In this document: one piece after another, positions 18,532 through 25,669 of the stretch | Numbering within the stretch: the first letter of the stretch is position 1 | Layout of the letters: each line of letters opens with the position of its first letter | NCBI GenBank assembly: GCA_037045045.1 | Contig: JBAOHL010000007.1 | Span: forward strand, 1 to 64,000 | Source of the DNA: Phosphoribacter sp037045045 | Lineage (GTDB): Bacteria; Actinomycetota; Actinomycetes; Actinomycetales; Dermatophilaceae | Direction of reading: 5' to 3' | Length of the DNA: 64,000 bases | Notes under the pieces: model-generated | The model's database searches: none | What the model was told of the DNA's origin: nothing | What the model saw: the letters and a program-made list of their open reading frames with translations, nothing else | Program-made: the position numbers and the translations under genes

Positions 18532-18561
18532 CGGCCCCCGTTGTCCCCCCAGCGGGGGCCG
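18532..18561 (+). terminator. Intrinsic terminator after the Fic-like gene
   Basis: GGCCCCCG and CGGGGGCC form a stem with a short loop, followed by GTCGCATTTA. It lies in the 303-base gap between the Fic-like gene and tadZ, which otherwise shows no gene. The gap ends with a DnaA-box-like or linker sequence (TCCACA twice) of unclear meaning. Confidence 0.65.
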
Positions 18562-18673
18562 TCGCATTTATGGGGGCCTGACGTCGTCCACAGCCGCGTT
18601 CGCGTTGTCACACCGTCCACAGGGGGTCGGCGCGGAGGCCGCGCAGGCGGGCCTGGCGGGCCACCGTAGGGGC

Positions 18674-19498
18674 ATGAGCGTCGCACCCTCCGGTACGCCG
18701 GCCGCGCCGGTCGCCGGTGCGGGTCGGTCCTCGGCATTGTCGCCGCGCGCCATCGCGGTGGTTGCGGCCAGCGGAGGTGCCGGCTCGAGCACCCTGGTCG
18801 CCGCGCTCGCCCTGGCCGGGTCACGTAGCGGGCGATCGTGCGTTGCCGTCGACCTGCAGCCCGCCGGAGGCGGACTCGACGTGGTGTTCGGCATCGAGCA
18901 CACCCCGGGCTTGCGGTGGTCGGATCTGGGCGAGGTCGAGGGGGCGGTGGACGGTGCGGCTCTGGGGATCGGTCTGCCTGCCGTGTCCGGGGTCGCCGTG
19001 CTGGCCCATCCGCGTGCCGGGCGGGCCGGCCCTCGGGCCGAGGTCGTCCATGCCGCGATCGAGGGGTTGACCTCGGCGTTCGACCTCGTGGTTCTCGACA
19101 CGCCGAGAGGCGACGCGGCCTGGCTCGGCGATCTCGGTGCGGCGCTCGGCGCCGTCGTCGTACTCGGCCGGGTGGGTGTCCTGGAGCTTGCCGCGGTGGC
19201 GGCGACGGTGGCAGCTGTCGGGGCGGTCGGCCCGACGGAGGCGCCGGTCGCGCCGGTGCTCTTGCTTCGGGGTCCGGCGCCGCAGGCCGGCCGCCGTCGT
19301 GCGCGGCCGTCGAGGCGTCGTCTCTGTGCGGGGATCGCGAAGGACCTGGGCATCCCCGAGGTCAGGTGGCTGGGCGAGGACGGCTCGGTCAGGCGCGACG
19401 TGGTGGCTGGTCGGGTGCCCGGTGGGCGGTCGGGGGCCGTATCGCGCGTCGCGAGCGAGATTCTCCGCCTGTGGGCGGCCCCGGGAGCGCCGTCATGA
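18674..19498 (+). CDS. TadZ/CpaE-like ATPase of the Tad pilus locus (septum-site family)
   Basis: This 274-residue MinD/ParA-superfamily protein has a deviant Walker A (ASGGAGSSTL near residue 35) and the Asp of LVVLDTPRGD near residue 140. In Tad systems TadZ localises the secretion machine at the pole. The actinobacterial Ssd (septum-site determining) proteins belong here. It starts the tadZ-A-B-C operon, overlapping tadA by four bases (ATGA). The ATG is preceded by a weak AGGGGC. Confidence 0.82.
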   Translation: MSVAPSGTPAAPVAGAGRSSALSPRAIAVVAASGGAGSSTLVAALALAGSRSGRSCVAVDLQPAGGGLDVVFGIEHTPGLRWSDLGEVEGAVDGAALGIGLPAVSGVAVLAHPRAGRAGPRAEVVHAAIEGLTSAFDLVVLDTPRGDAAWLGDLGAALGAVVVLGRVGVLELAAVAATVAAVGAVGPTEAPVAPVLLLRGPAPQAGRRRARPSRRRLCAGIAKDLGIPEVRWLGEDGSVRRDVVAGRVPGGRSGAVSRVASEILRLWAAPGAPS

Positions 19499-20631
19499 GC
19501 CTGGGGCCGGTCGTCTGGGAACAGATCCGCCAAGGGCGACCCCCGGACCCGGAGCTGGTCGACGGGCTCGTCGAGCAGCACAAGGCCGTGCTCGGCGATG
19601 GAGGTGGGCGCACCCTCGGCCGGCGCGTGCGTTCGGCAGTGTTTGGGGCGGGTCCGCTGGACGAGTTCATCGCCGGCGTGGGGGTGACCGATGTCGCCGT
19701 CAACGGTGACGGCAGCGTGTGGGTGGATCGCGGCCTGGGGATGCAGCGGGCCCCTTTGACGCTCGCTGCCGACGAAGTCCACGAACTCGCCCTTCGGCTG
19801 GCCGGCGCTGCGGGGCGTCGACTCGACGAATCCGCCGCGTTCGTCGACGGGTTGCTCCCCTCCGGGGTCCGCCTGCACGCCATCCTGCCCCCGTTGGTCC
19901 CGGACGGCCCGCACGTGACCCTGCGGGTGCCCGGTCGGGCCCCACGCAGTCTCGGGGACCTCGTCGAGGGCGGGGCGCTCCCAGCGCCCTGGAAGCCCGT
20001 CCTCGTCGGGCTCGTCCGGCGCCGAGTGTCCTTCCTGGTCAGCGGGGGAACGGGCGCGGGCAAGACCACGCTGCTGGCGGCTCTCCTCGGGTTGAGCCTC
20101 GGGACCGACCGGGTCGTCGTCGTCGAAGACGTCCGGGAGCTCGTCGTGGACCACGCCCACGTCGTGCACCTCGAGGGCCGACCCGCCAACGTCGAGGGCG
20201 TCGGCGCGGTGACGCTGACGACTCTGGTCCGTCAGGCCCTGCGGATGCGTCCCGATCGGCTCGTCGTGGGGGAGGTCCGCGGCCCCGAGGTCCGGGAGCT
20301 TCTCAACGCCCTGAATACCGGGCATCAGGGCGGGTGTGGCACCGTGCACGCCAACTCGGCGCCCGACGTCGTCGCCCGAGTCGAGGCTCTGGGGGCGCTC
20401 GCCGGGCTGTCGCGCGAGGCGGTGCAGGCCCAGCTGGCCAGTGCCGTCGAAGCCCTCGTGCACCTGCGGCGGGTGGGGGCCACTCGGCGCGTGGAGAGCG
20501 TGGCCGTACTGGACGTGGGGTCGGACCGAATCCCACGAGTCGTGGAGGCGCTGGGCCGCGACGAGAACGGCGCCCCGACGACCGGGCCGGGATGGCCGTC
20601 GTTGGCCCGCCGATGTGGAGTCCCCGAGTGA
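19495..20631 (+). CDS. tadA: TadA/CpaF-type pilus assembly ATPase
   Basis: This 378-residue secretion ATPase of the type II/IV family powers Flp pilus assembly. Walker A is SGGTGAGKTTLL near residue 183. The Asp box is VVVVEDVRELV, the Walker B region is RMRPDRLVVGEVRGPEV near residue 255, and the His box is GHQGGCGTVHANSA. It is coupled to tadZ (ATGA) and to tadB (a GTGA overlap). Length and motif order are complete. Confidence 0.94.
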   Translation: MSLGPVVWEQIRQGRPPDPELVDGLVEQHKAVLGDGGGRTLGRRVRSAVFGAGPLDEFIAGVGVTDVAVNGDGSVWVDRGLGMQRAPLTLAADEVHELALRLAGAAGRRLDESAAFVDGLLPSGVRLHAILPPLVPDGPHVTLRVPGRAPRSLGDLVEGGALPAPWKPVLVGLVRRRVSFLVSGGTGAGKTTLLAALLGLSLGTDRVVVVEDVRELVVDHAHVVHLEGRPANVEGVGAVTLTTLVRQALRMRPDRLVVGEVRGPEVRELLNALNTGHQGGCGTVHANSAPDVVARVEALGALAGLSREAVQAQLASAVEALVHLRRVGATRRVESVAVLDVGSDRIPRVVEALGRDENGAPTTGPGWPSLARRCGVPE

Positions 20632-21518
20632 ACGCGGCGTCCTGGTCTGCCCTGTTGGTCGCCGCGGCCGTGCTCGGGTGGCCCCGAGGGACGAGCGCGG
20701 TCGGCGGGCAGCAGCCGAGCCCGCACCCTCGGCTCGCCGACCCCAGGTCGGGCAGCCGAGCAGATCGACGCCGCCAGCGCCTCGCCGAGTCGGCCGTTCT
20801 GGCGGTCCTGGACGCGCTGGCGGCGGCGCTGCGCGTCGGGTTGACGCCGGACACGGCGCTGAGGCATCTCGCCGACGTCGACCACGGCCCGGTGGGTCGG
20901 CTGGCGTGGGAACTGCTGGCCGCCGGCCGAGCCGGCGGCCAGTGCTGGCGGAACATCGCCGGTGCCGCCGGCGCTCCGGAGGTGCTCGTCGTGGCGCAGG
21001 CCTGGGAGCTGTCGCACGTCGCCGGTGTTCGGCTGGCCGACGCCGTCGATCTCGCGGCCCGGCTCCTGCGACAGGGCCGCGCTCGCCGTGACCGGCGAGA
21101 GGTCGCCCTCGCCGGCCCGCGCGCGACCATCGCGGTGCTGACCGTTCTTCCGCTGCTCGGCCCGGGCGTGGGGATGGCCGTGGGCATCGATCCGTTCGAC
21201 CTCTATGCCGGTACGGGGCTGGCGAGGGTCTCCACCGGGGCCGGGCTGGTGATGCTGATCTCCGGGCGCCTGTGGGCAGCGGCGCTCGTGCGACGCAGCA
21301 TGCGGGCCGTGCCGCAGTCCTGGTCGGCGAGCGCGGTCAGCCGGGAGTGGCGGCGCCGGCGTCCCCGGATCTCGCCGGCTGCGCGGGCTAGCGAGACATG
21401 GGGGCCCCGTGCGCGAGTGCCTGGGCCGTCGACATGGGGGCCCCGTGCGCGAGTGCCTGGGCCGTCGACATGGGGGCCCCGTGCGCGAGTGCCTGGGCCG
21501 TCCGAGGACGGCTCCTGA
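20628..21518 (+). CDS. tadB: TadB-like type II secretion F-domain membrane protein with repeat tail
   Basis: This 296-residue inner-membrane platform protein has a T2SF domain (about residues 60-190) and terminal hydrophobic helices near 170-235. The N-terminal helix is short. The last 40 residues are three near-perfect copies of TWGPRARVPGPS, produced by an exact 36-bp DNA triplication. This tail is not part of the family and probably reflects minisatellite expansion into the 3' end. It overlaps tadA by four bases. Confidence 0.85.
   Translation: MNAASWSALLVAAAVLGWPRGTSAVGGQQPSPHPRLADPRSGSRADRRRQRLAESAVLAVLDALAAALRVGLTPDTALRHLADVDHGPVGRLAWELLAAGRAGGQCWRNIAGAAGAPEVLVVAQAWELSHVAGVRLADAVDLAARLLRQGRARRDRREVALAGPRATIAVLTVLPLLGPGVGMAVGIDPFDLYAGTGLARVSTGAGLVMLISGRLWAAALVRRSMRAVPQSWSASAVSREWRRRRPRISPAARASETWGPRARVPGPSTWGPRARVPGPSTWGPRARVPGPSEDGS
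21395..21502 (+). repeat. Three exact tandem copies of a 36-bp unit in the tadB 3' end
   Basis: Copies start at 21395, 21431 and 21467 and read GACATGGGGGCCCCG, then TGCGCGAGTGCCTGGGCCGTC. The unit length is a multiple of three, so the frame is kept and the protein gains 12 residues per copy. Confidence 0.95.
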
Positions 21519-21555
21519 TGCGCTGGGCGCCGATGGTGACGCGCGGGTTCCGTGA

Positions 21556-22182
21556 GTGTCGCCCATGACGGCGTGCGCCCTGTTGGTGACCCTGGCCGTC
21601 CTGTTCTGGCCCACGGCCGCGACGCGGCTGGGCGAGCTGCGCGGCGACGTCCCGGGGCCGGCCTCGGGGGAGGCCGGTGAGGTCGGCGCTTCTCGGCTCG
21701 GCGCCCGTGGGGTAAGGGGCGCGGGCCGTTCCTCCGCAGCGCCCCGTACCGTTGCGCCGGACGAGATCGCCGTCGTCATGGATCTGATCGCCGCTGCCTG
21801 CCGTTCGGGCCGTGGGGTGGATCGCGCGCTGCGTCTGGTCGGCGAGGTCAGTACGGATCCTGTGCGCGCCGATCTGGCCAGGGTGACTGCGGCCCTTGCC
21901 TGGGGCGTCGATGCCGCGACCGCCTGGGCCCAGGCGGGCCCGAAGTGGCAGTCGGTCGCCCGGACCCTGGGGCTTGCGGCCCGCGCCGGGGTCGCCCCGG
22001 CGGACGCGCTGACGAGGGCAGCGGACGATCTGCGCGCCGAGCAGGCGCAGGCGCTGGACGTGGCTGCGGCCCGTTTGGGTGTCGTCATGGTCGTGCCCCT
22101 CGGGCTGGCCTTCCTGCCCGCCTTCGTGTTGCTCACCGTGGTGCCCGTCGTCATCGCCCTGGCCCGCCAGCTGGTGCGGTAG
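21556..22182 (+). CDS. tadC: TadC-like type II secretion F-domain membrane protein
   Basis: This 208-residue protein is the partner of TadB in the inner-membrane platform. A helical T2SF region (EIAVVMDLIAAACRSGRGVDRALRLV to AARAGVAPADALTRAADDL) covers about residues 70-165. It ends with the hydrophobic hairpin VVMVVPLGLAFLPAFVLLTVVPVVIALA. GTG at 21556 is used; an internal ATG four codons later is an alternative. It ends 48 bases before the convergent reductase gene stop. Confidence 0.82.
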   Translation: MSPMTACALLVTLAVLFWPTAATRLGELRGDVPGPASGEAGEVGASRLGARGVRGAGRSSAAPRTVAPDEIAVVMDLIAAACRSGRGVDRALRLVGEVSTDPVRADLARVTAALAWGVDAATAWAQAGPKWQSVARTLGLAARAGVAPADALTRAADDLRAEQAQALDVAAARLGVVMVVPLGLAFLPAFVLLTVVPVVIALARQLVR

Positions 22183-22229
22183 CGGTCGTCGCCGTGGCGC
22201 CGTCGTTGGGGCGTGCGGCTGCCCGGTGG

Positions 22230-23888
22230 TCAGCCCTCGACGAGGCCCGGCTGGAGGACGGCCAGCGTGCTGAACCCGCCCGAGAGGCTGCTGGCGTCGA
22301 TCCCCGCGCCGACCAGCGTGCGGAAGGCAAGGTAGGAGCGGTATCCCGCGGCGCAATGTGCGACCACCGGCCGGCCGGCGGCGGCGGACCGGATCCGGTC
22401 CAGTGACGCGGCCACCTCGGGTTGTGGCACCAGCAGCGCGCCCTTGACGTGGCCCGCGGCATACTCCTGCGGCGAGCGGACGTCCAGGACGAGGACCTCC
22501 TGCGCGTCGAGGGGTTCGCTGGGGTCGGCCTGCTCGAGAGTCCCGGTGAGCACGTTGTCCGCAATCATCCCGAGCATGAGCACCGGGTCCTTGGCCGCAC
22601 CGTAAGGGGGCGCGTAGCAGAGGTCGAGGTCGATGAGGTCGCTCGCGCTCAGATCGCCCCGCATGGCGGTAGCGACGACGTCGATGCGTTTGTCGACGCC
22701 TGCCCGTCCGGCGCCTTGGGCGCCGAGGATGCGTCCGTCGTCGTCGAAGTGCATGAGCAGGTGCATAGGTTCGGCGCCCGGGTAGTACCCGGCATGGTGA
22801 CCGGCGTGGACTCGCGCGGTATGGAAGGGCCGGTCGCCCAGCGCCCGCCGCGAGGCTCCGGTCATGGCTACGGTGAGGTCGAAGACGCGGACCACTGCCG
22901 TGCCCAGGGGCTGCGGCGAACGCCGCGCACCCGGCAAGCCGACGATCGAGTCGGCCGCTACCCGTCCGGCCCGGTTGGCCGGCGTCGCGAGCGCGACCGG
23001 CCCGACGACACCGGTAACGGCGTGGATGCTCGCGGTCGCGTCGCCGACCGCCCAGATCGCCGGATCGCTCGTGCGCTGGTCAGCGTCGACGAGAATCGCC
23101 CCGCCGTCGGAGAGTTCCAGTCCCGCCGCGCGGGCCAACTCCGAGCGTGGTCGCACACCAACGGAGAGGACGACAAGATCGGCGGGCAGGCGCAGACCGT
23201 CGGCGAGGACGACGTCTACGCCACCCGTGACGTCCGCGTCGATCGCAGTGGCCGATACCCCCTCATACACCGAGACCCCGTGTCCGCGTAGCTCGGCGCT
23301 GACGAGTGCGGCGATCTCCGGGTCGACGACCGGCAGCACGTGGGCTGCGGCTTCCACGACCGTGACTTCCAGCCCCGCGTGGCGTAGTGCTTCGGCCGCC
23401 TCGAGGCCGATGAATCCGGCCCCGAGGACGACTGCGGTGGTGGCACCGTCGGCCAGGAGCTGCCTGAGGGCGTCCGCGTCGGGCACCGTGCGCAGCGTGT
23501 GCACGCGCGGGTGGTCCAAACCGCGGATCGGTGGGCGGACGGCATCCGCACCAGGGGAGAGTACGAGAGCGTCGTACGGGAGAGCAGTCGTCTCTCCTGA
23601 GTTATCGACGGTGGTCACGACGCGGTGCTCGCGGTCGATAGCGGTGGCCAGCGTGTGCACCCGCACGTCGAGGTCGAGCGTGGCGGCCAACGAGGCCGGA
23701 GTCCGCAGGAGCAGACTGGAGCGCCGCGCGATCTCCCCGCTGACGTGATAGGGCAGTCCGCAGTTGGCGAACGACACCTCGGCGCCCGCCTCGACGACCA
23801 CGATGGCGGCCTCGGGGTCGAGCCGACGCAGCCGCGCGGCCGCGCTCATTCCGCCGGCGACTCCGCCGATGACGACGTATCTCTTCAC
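22230..23888 (-). CDS. CoA-disulfide reductase/rhodanese fusion (persulfide reductase-like)
   Basis: This 552-residue flavoprotein reduces CoA disulfide or CoA/protein persulfides with NAD(P)H. The FAD site GGVAGGMSAAARLRR is at the N-terminus and the redox Cys43 lies in SFANCGLPYHVSG. The NAD site is VVLGAGFIGLEAAEAL near residue 152, followed by the dimerisation domain. The C-terminal rhodanese domain (about 455-552) has active Cys in VAHCAAGYRSY. A CsoR/CstR-type dyad lies 25 bases upstream of the ATG, suggesting induction by sulfane sulfur. It lies on the strand opposite to the Tad genes that flank it. Confidence 0.9.
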   Translation of the reverse strand: MKRYVVIGGVAGGMSAAARLRRLDPEAAIVVVEAGAEVSFANCGLPYHVSGEIARRSSLLLRTPASLAATLDLDVRVHTLATAIDREHRVVTTVDNSGETTALPYDALVLSPGADAVRPPIRGLDHPRVHTLRTVPDADALRQLLADGATTAVVLGAGFIGLEAAEALRHAGLEVTVVEAAAHVLPVVDPEIAALVSAELRGHGVSVYEGVSATAIDADVTGGVDVVLADGLRLPADLVVLSVGVRPRSELARAAGLELSDGGAILVDADQRTSDPAIWAVGDATASIHAVTGVVGPVALATPANRAGRVAADSIVGLPGARRSPQPLGTAVVRVFDLTVAMTGASRRALGDRPFHTARVHAGHHAGYYPGAEPMHLLMHFDDDGRILGAQGAGRAGVDKRIDVVATAMRGDLSASDLIDLDLCYAPPYGAAKDPVLMLGMIADNVLTGTLEQADPSEPLDAQEVLVLDVRSPQEYAAGHVKGALLVPQPEVAASLDRIRSAAAGRPVVAHCAAGYRSYLAFRTLVGAGIDASSLSGGFSTLAVLQPGLVEG

Positions 23889-23912
23889 TGTGGCTCCTTC
23901 GTCGACCCCATC

Positions 23913-23928
23913 ATACCCCCAGGGGTAT
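23913..23928. promoter_or_regulatory. CsoR/CstR-type operator upstream of the reductase-rhodanese gene
   Basis: ATACCCCCAGGGGTAT is an almost perfect dyad of the ATACC...GGTAT class recognised by the CsoR family (copper CsoR, formaldehyde FrmR, persulfide CstR). Next to a CoADR-rhodanese gene, a persulfide-sensing CstR is the most natural reader. No CsoR-family gene is in the window, so the regulator would act from elsewhere. Confidence 0.6.
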
Positions 23929-24062
23929 TGACGTCGGATGCCGTGCCCCTGTCCACACCCCCGTGAATCGCCGTCACATCGTCCCCAGGGAGTTCGGTGG
24001 CCGTGGCCCGTCGAGGCCTCGCGGGCGGACGATCGGACGAACGGTTCGGGAGAGGAGTGGGC

Positions 24063-24269
24063 ATGGTCACGTCATTGGTGGGCAAAGTGCGCGAGTCGCT
24101 GACGCGGTGTCGCACGAGGGTGGAGGCCGGAATGACCACGGCCGAGTATGCCGTGGGGACGTTGGCTGCAGTGGCGTTCGCCGCGGTGCTGCTCGCCGTC
24201 GTCAAGTCGGACGCGGTCCGCTCGGCACTCTCGACGATCATCACGACGGCACTGAGCATCGTCCGGTGA
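24063..24269 (+). CDS. Flp-type pilin-like small membrane protein (DUF4244)
   Basis: This 68-residue protein has a charged leader ending in GMTTAEYAVGTLAAVAFAAVLLAVVK, which is a Flp pilin-like Gly-x5-Glu-Tyr prepilin cleavage site followed by the single hydrophobic helix. DUF4244 proteins are the actinobacterial Flp pilins. It would be processed by a prepilin peptidase not present in the window. The ATG follows GAGGAGTGG. It overlaps the next gene (GTGA). Confidence 0.85.
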   Translation: MVTSLVGKVRESLTRCRTRVEAGMTTAEYAVGTLAAVAFAAVLLAVVKSDAVRSALSTIITTALSIVR

Positions 24270-24643
24270 GGCCGACCCGCCCTTCGCTCACGGCGACCCA
24301 GGTTCGCCGTGAGCGGGGAATGGTCACGGCCGAGCTCGCCGCCGCGTTTCCGGCCCTGGTGCTCGTCATTGCGGTCGCGGTCGGCGGGGTGGGGGCGGGG
24401 ATCGATCAGATCCGTTGCGTCGACGCGGCCAGGCTCGCCGCTCGCGCGTTGGCCAGGGGCGATCCCCAGGCCGCTGTGGTGGCAACGGCGAGGTCGGCGG
24501 CACCGGCAGGTGCGCGGATCGCAGTGTCGGCAACAGGGTCGATCGTCACCGTGTCCGTGTCCGTTCGCCGGGAGTTGCCGGCCGGGGCGTTCGGCCTGGA
24601 CCTGGCGGCCAACGCCTCCGCCGATCGCGAGGTGGGGACGTGA
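24266..24643 (+). CDS. TadE-family pilus protein
   Basis: This 125-residue pseudopilin-like protein has the RGMVTAELAAAFPALVLVIAVAVGGVGAG N-terminal segment (about residues 17-45). This is the TadE signature with the Glu after a Gly-Met cleavage region and one helix. The mature domain is small. GTG overlaps the DUF4244 stop by four bases, and its stop overlaps the next start in the same way, so all three are one translational unit. Confidence 0.83.
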   Translation: MRPTRPSLTATQVRRERGMVTAELAAAFPALVLVIAVAVGGVGAGIDQIRCVDAARLAARALARGDPQAAVVATARSAAPAGARIAVSATGSIVTVSVSVRRELPAGAFGLDLAANASADREVGT

Positions 24644-25053
24644 CGGGTCAGGTGCTTCGAGTCCGACTCGGGCAAGGGCAGCCCGAAGCGGCGCACGGAG
24701 ACCGTGGCAGTGCGTCCGTCCTCGTCGTCGGGGTGTGCGCCATGGTGTTGTGCCTGGCACTCGCTGCTCTCGATGTGGCCAGGGCAGTCGAGACGAGCCA
24801 CCGTGCTCGAGCAGCCGCCGATCTGGCCGCCCTTTCCGCAGCCACCGCTGGCATCGTGGGCGCAAACCCCGACGGTGTTTGCGCGCGCGCCGCCGACGTC
24901 GCGGCCCGAAACGCGGCCAGGCTGGCGACCTGCAGCGTCGTCGGCGCGTGTGTTCGAGTCAGCGTGGAAGCGACCTCGGCTCGGCCCTGGTCGCTGAGCG
25001 CGCGGGCTCAGGCACGCGCCGGGCCAGCGGGCGGCTCCGCGCCAGGCTGCTGA
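24640..25053 (+). CDS. Rv3654c-like TadE/TadG-type protein
   Basis: This 137-residue protein has DRGSASVLVVGVCAMVLCLALAALDVARAVETSHRARAAADLAALSAA (about residues 20-67), the hallmark of the Rv3654c family found last in actinobacterial Tad clusters. It has one membrane helix followed by an Ala/Arg-rich region with three cysteines. It is coupled to the TadE gene by a GTGA overlap. It is presumed exported or membrane-bound as a minor pilin; the function is not proven. Confidence 0.8.
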   Translation: MTGQVLRVRLGQGQPEAAHGDRGSASVLVVGVCAMVLCLALAALDVARAVETSHRARAAADLAALSAATAGIVGANPDGVCARAADVAARNAARLATCSVVGACVRVSVEATSARPWSLSARAQARAGPAGGSAPGC

Positions 25054-25144
25054 CCAGATCGGTTGGCCCCCCGCACGGCCGAGCGGCAGGCCGATCGGGC
25101 AGGTCACCCGACGTAGGCCTGTCCTCCGGAACGCAGTCGATCGC

Positions 25145-25444
25145 TCAGGCCGTTCCTCGAGGGGAGTCTCCCGCGACCGGCGTGCGGGTCGGTACCTCGT
25201 TCGGGCGCCGGGCCTGCTCGCGCTGCCTGCGTTTGCGACGCATCCCGGCCCCCATCACCTTGGCGCCGAACCACAGCAACAGCATGGCCACTGCCCCAGA
25301 GGCGAACAGGGTGATCGGCAGGACCGTCACCGAGACTCCGGCCGCGCTCAGGGTCACGCCGCTCGTGTTCTGCGAGGCCAGCCACCCCACGAGCGCGCCC
25401 CCGCCGAGCCCGACGAGCAGCAGGATCAATCCGAATGCCACCAC
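25145..25444 (-). CDS. Small LapA-like two-helix membrane protein
   Basis: This 99-residue protein has two hydrophobic helices (about residues 2-24 and 38-62), and a basic, cytoplasmic tail containing RRKRRQREQARR. It resembles LapA-domain or DUF1049-type proteins. The GTG at 25444 has GGAGG five bases upstream. A longer open frame runs through the 15-bp repeat but has no support. Function unknown. Confidence 0.6.
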   Translation of the reverse strand: MVAFGLILLLVGLGGGALVGWLASQNTSGVTLSAAGVSVTVLPITLFASGAVAMLLLWFGAKVMGAGMRRKRRQREQARRPNEVPTRTPVAGDSPRGTA

Positions 25445-25525
25445 GTGGACCTCCCCGGAACGGTTTCCGACGACAGTACCCGCCGCCGCGCCGTCGGCAT
25501 GGTGTACACGCGGGGGATCCGCCGG

Positions 25526-25641
25526 GAGTCCGCGCCAGGGGAGTCCGCGCCAGGGGAGGTCGCGCCAGGGGAGTCCGCGCCAGGGGAGTCCGCGCCAGGG
25601 GAGGTCGCGCCAGGGGAGTCCGCGCAAAGGGGAGTCCGCGC
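25526..25641. repeat. 15-bp minisatellite, about eight copies
   Basis: The unit GAGTCCGCGCCAGGG starts at 25526 and repeats every 15 bases, with GAGGTCGCG variants at the third and sixth copies. The last copy has CAAAGGG and one extra base. It lies in the gap between the small membrane gene and the helicase gene. Because 15 is a multiple of three, open frames run through it, but none has a ribosome site. Confidence 0.93.
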
Positions 25642-25669
25642 AACGTTCTCGTGGCCGGACTCACCGAGC

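Noticed and set aside
25445..25627. N-terminal extension of the small membrane protein through the 15-bp repeat (pentapeptide-like RGLPW units)
   Set aside because: It has no ribosome site, while the GTG at 25444 has GGAGG at good distance. Low-complexity translation comes from the repeat length.
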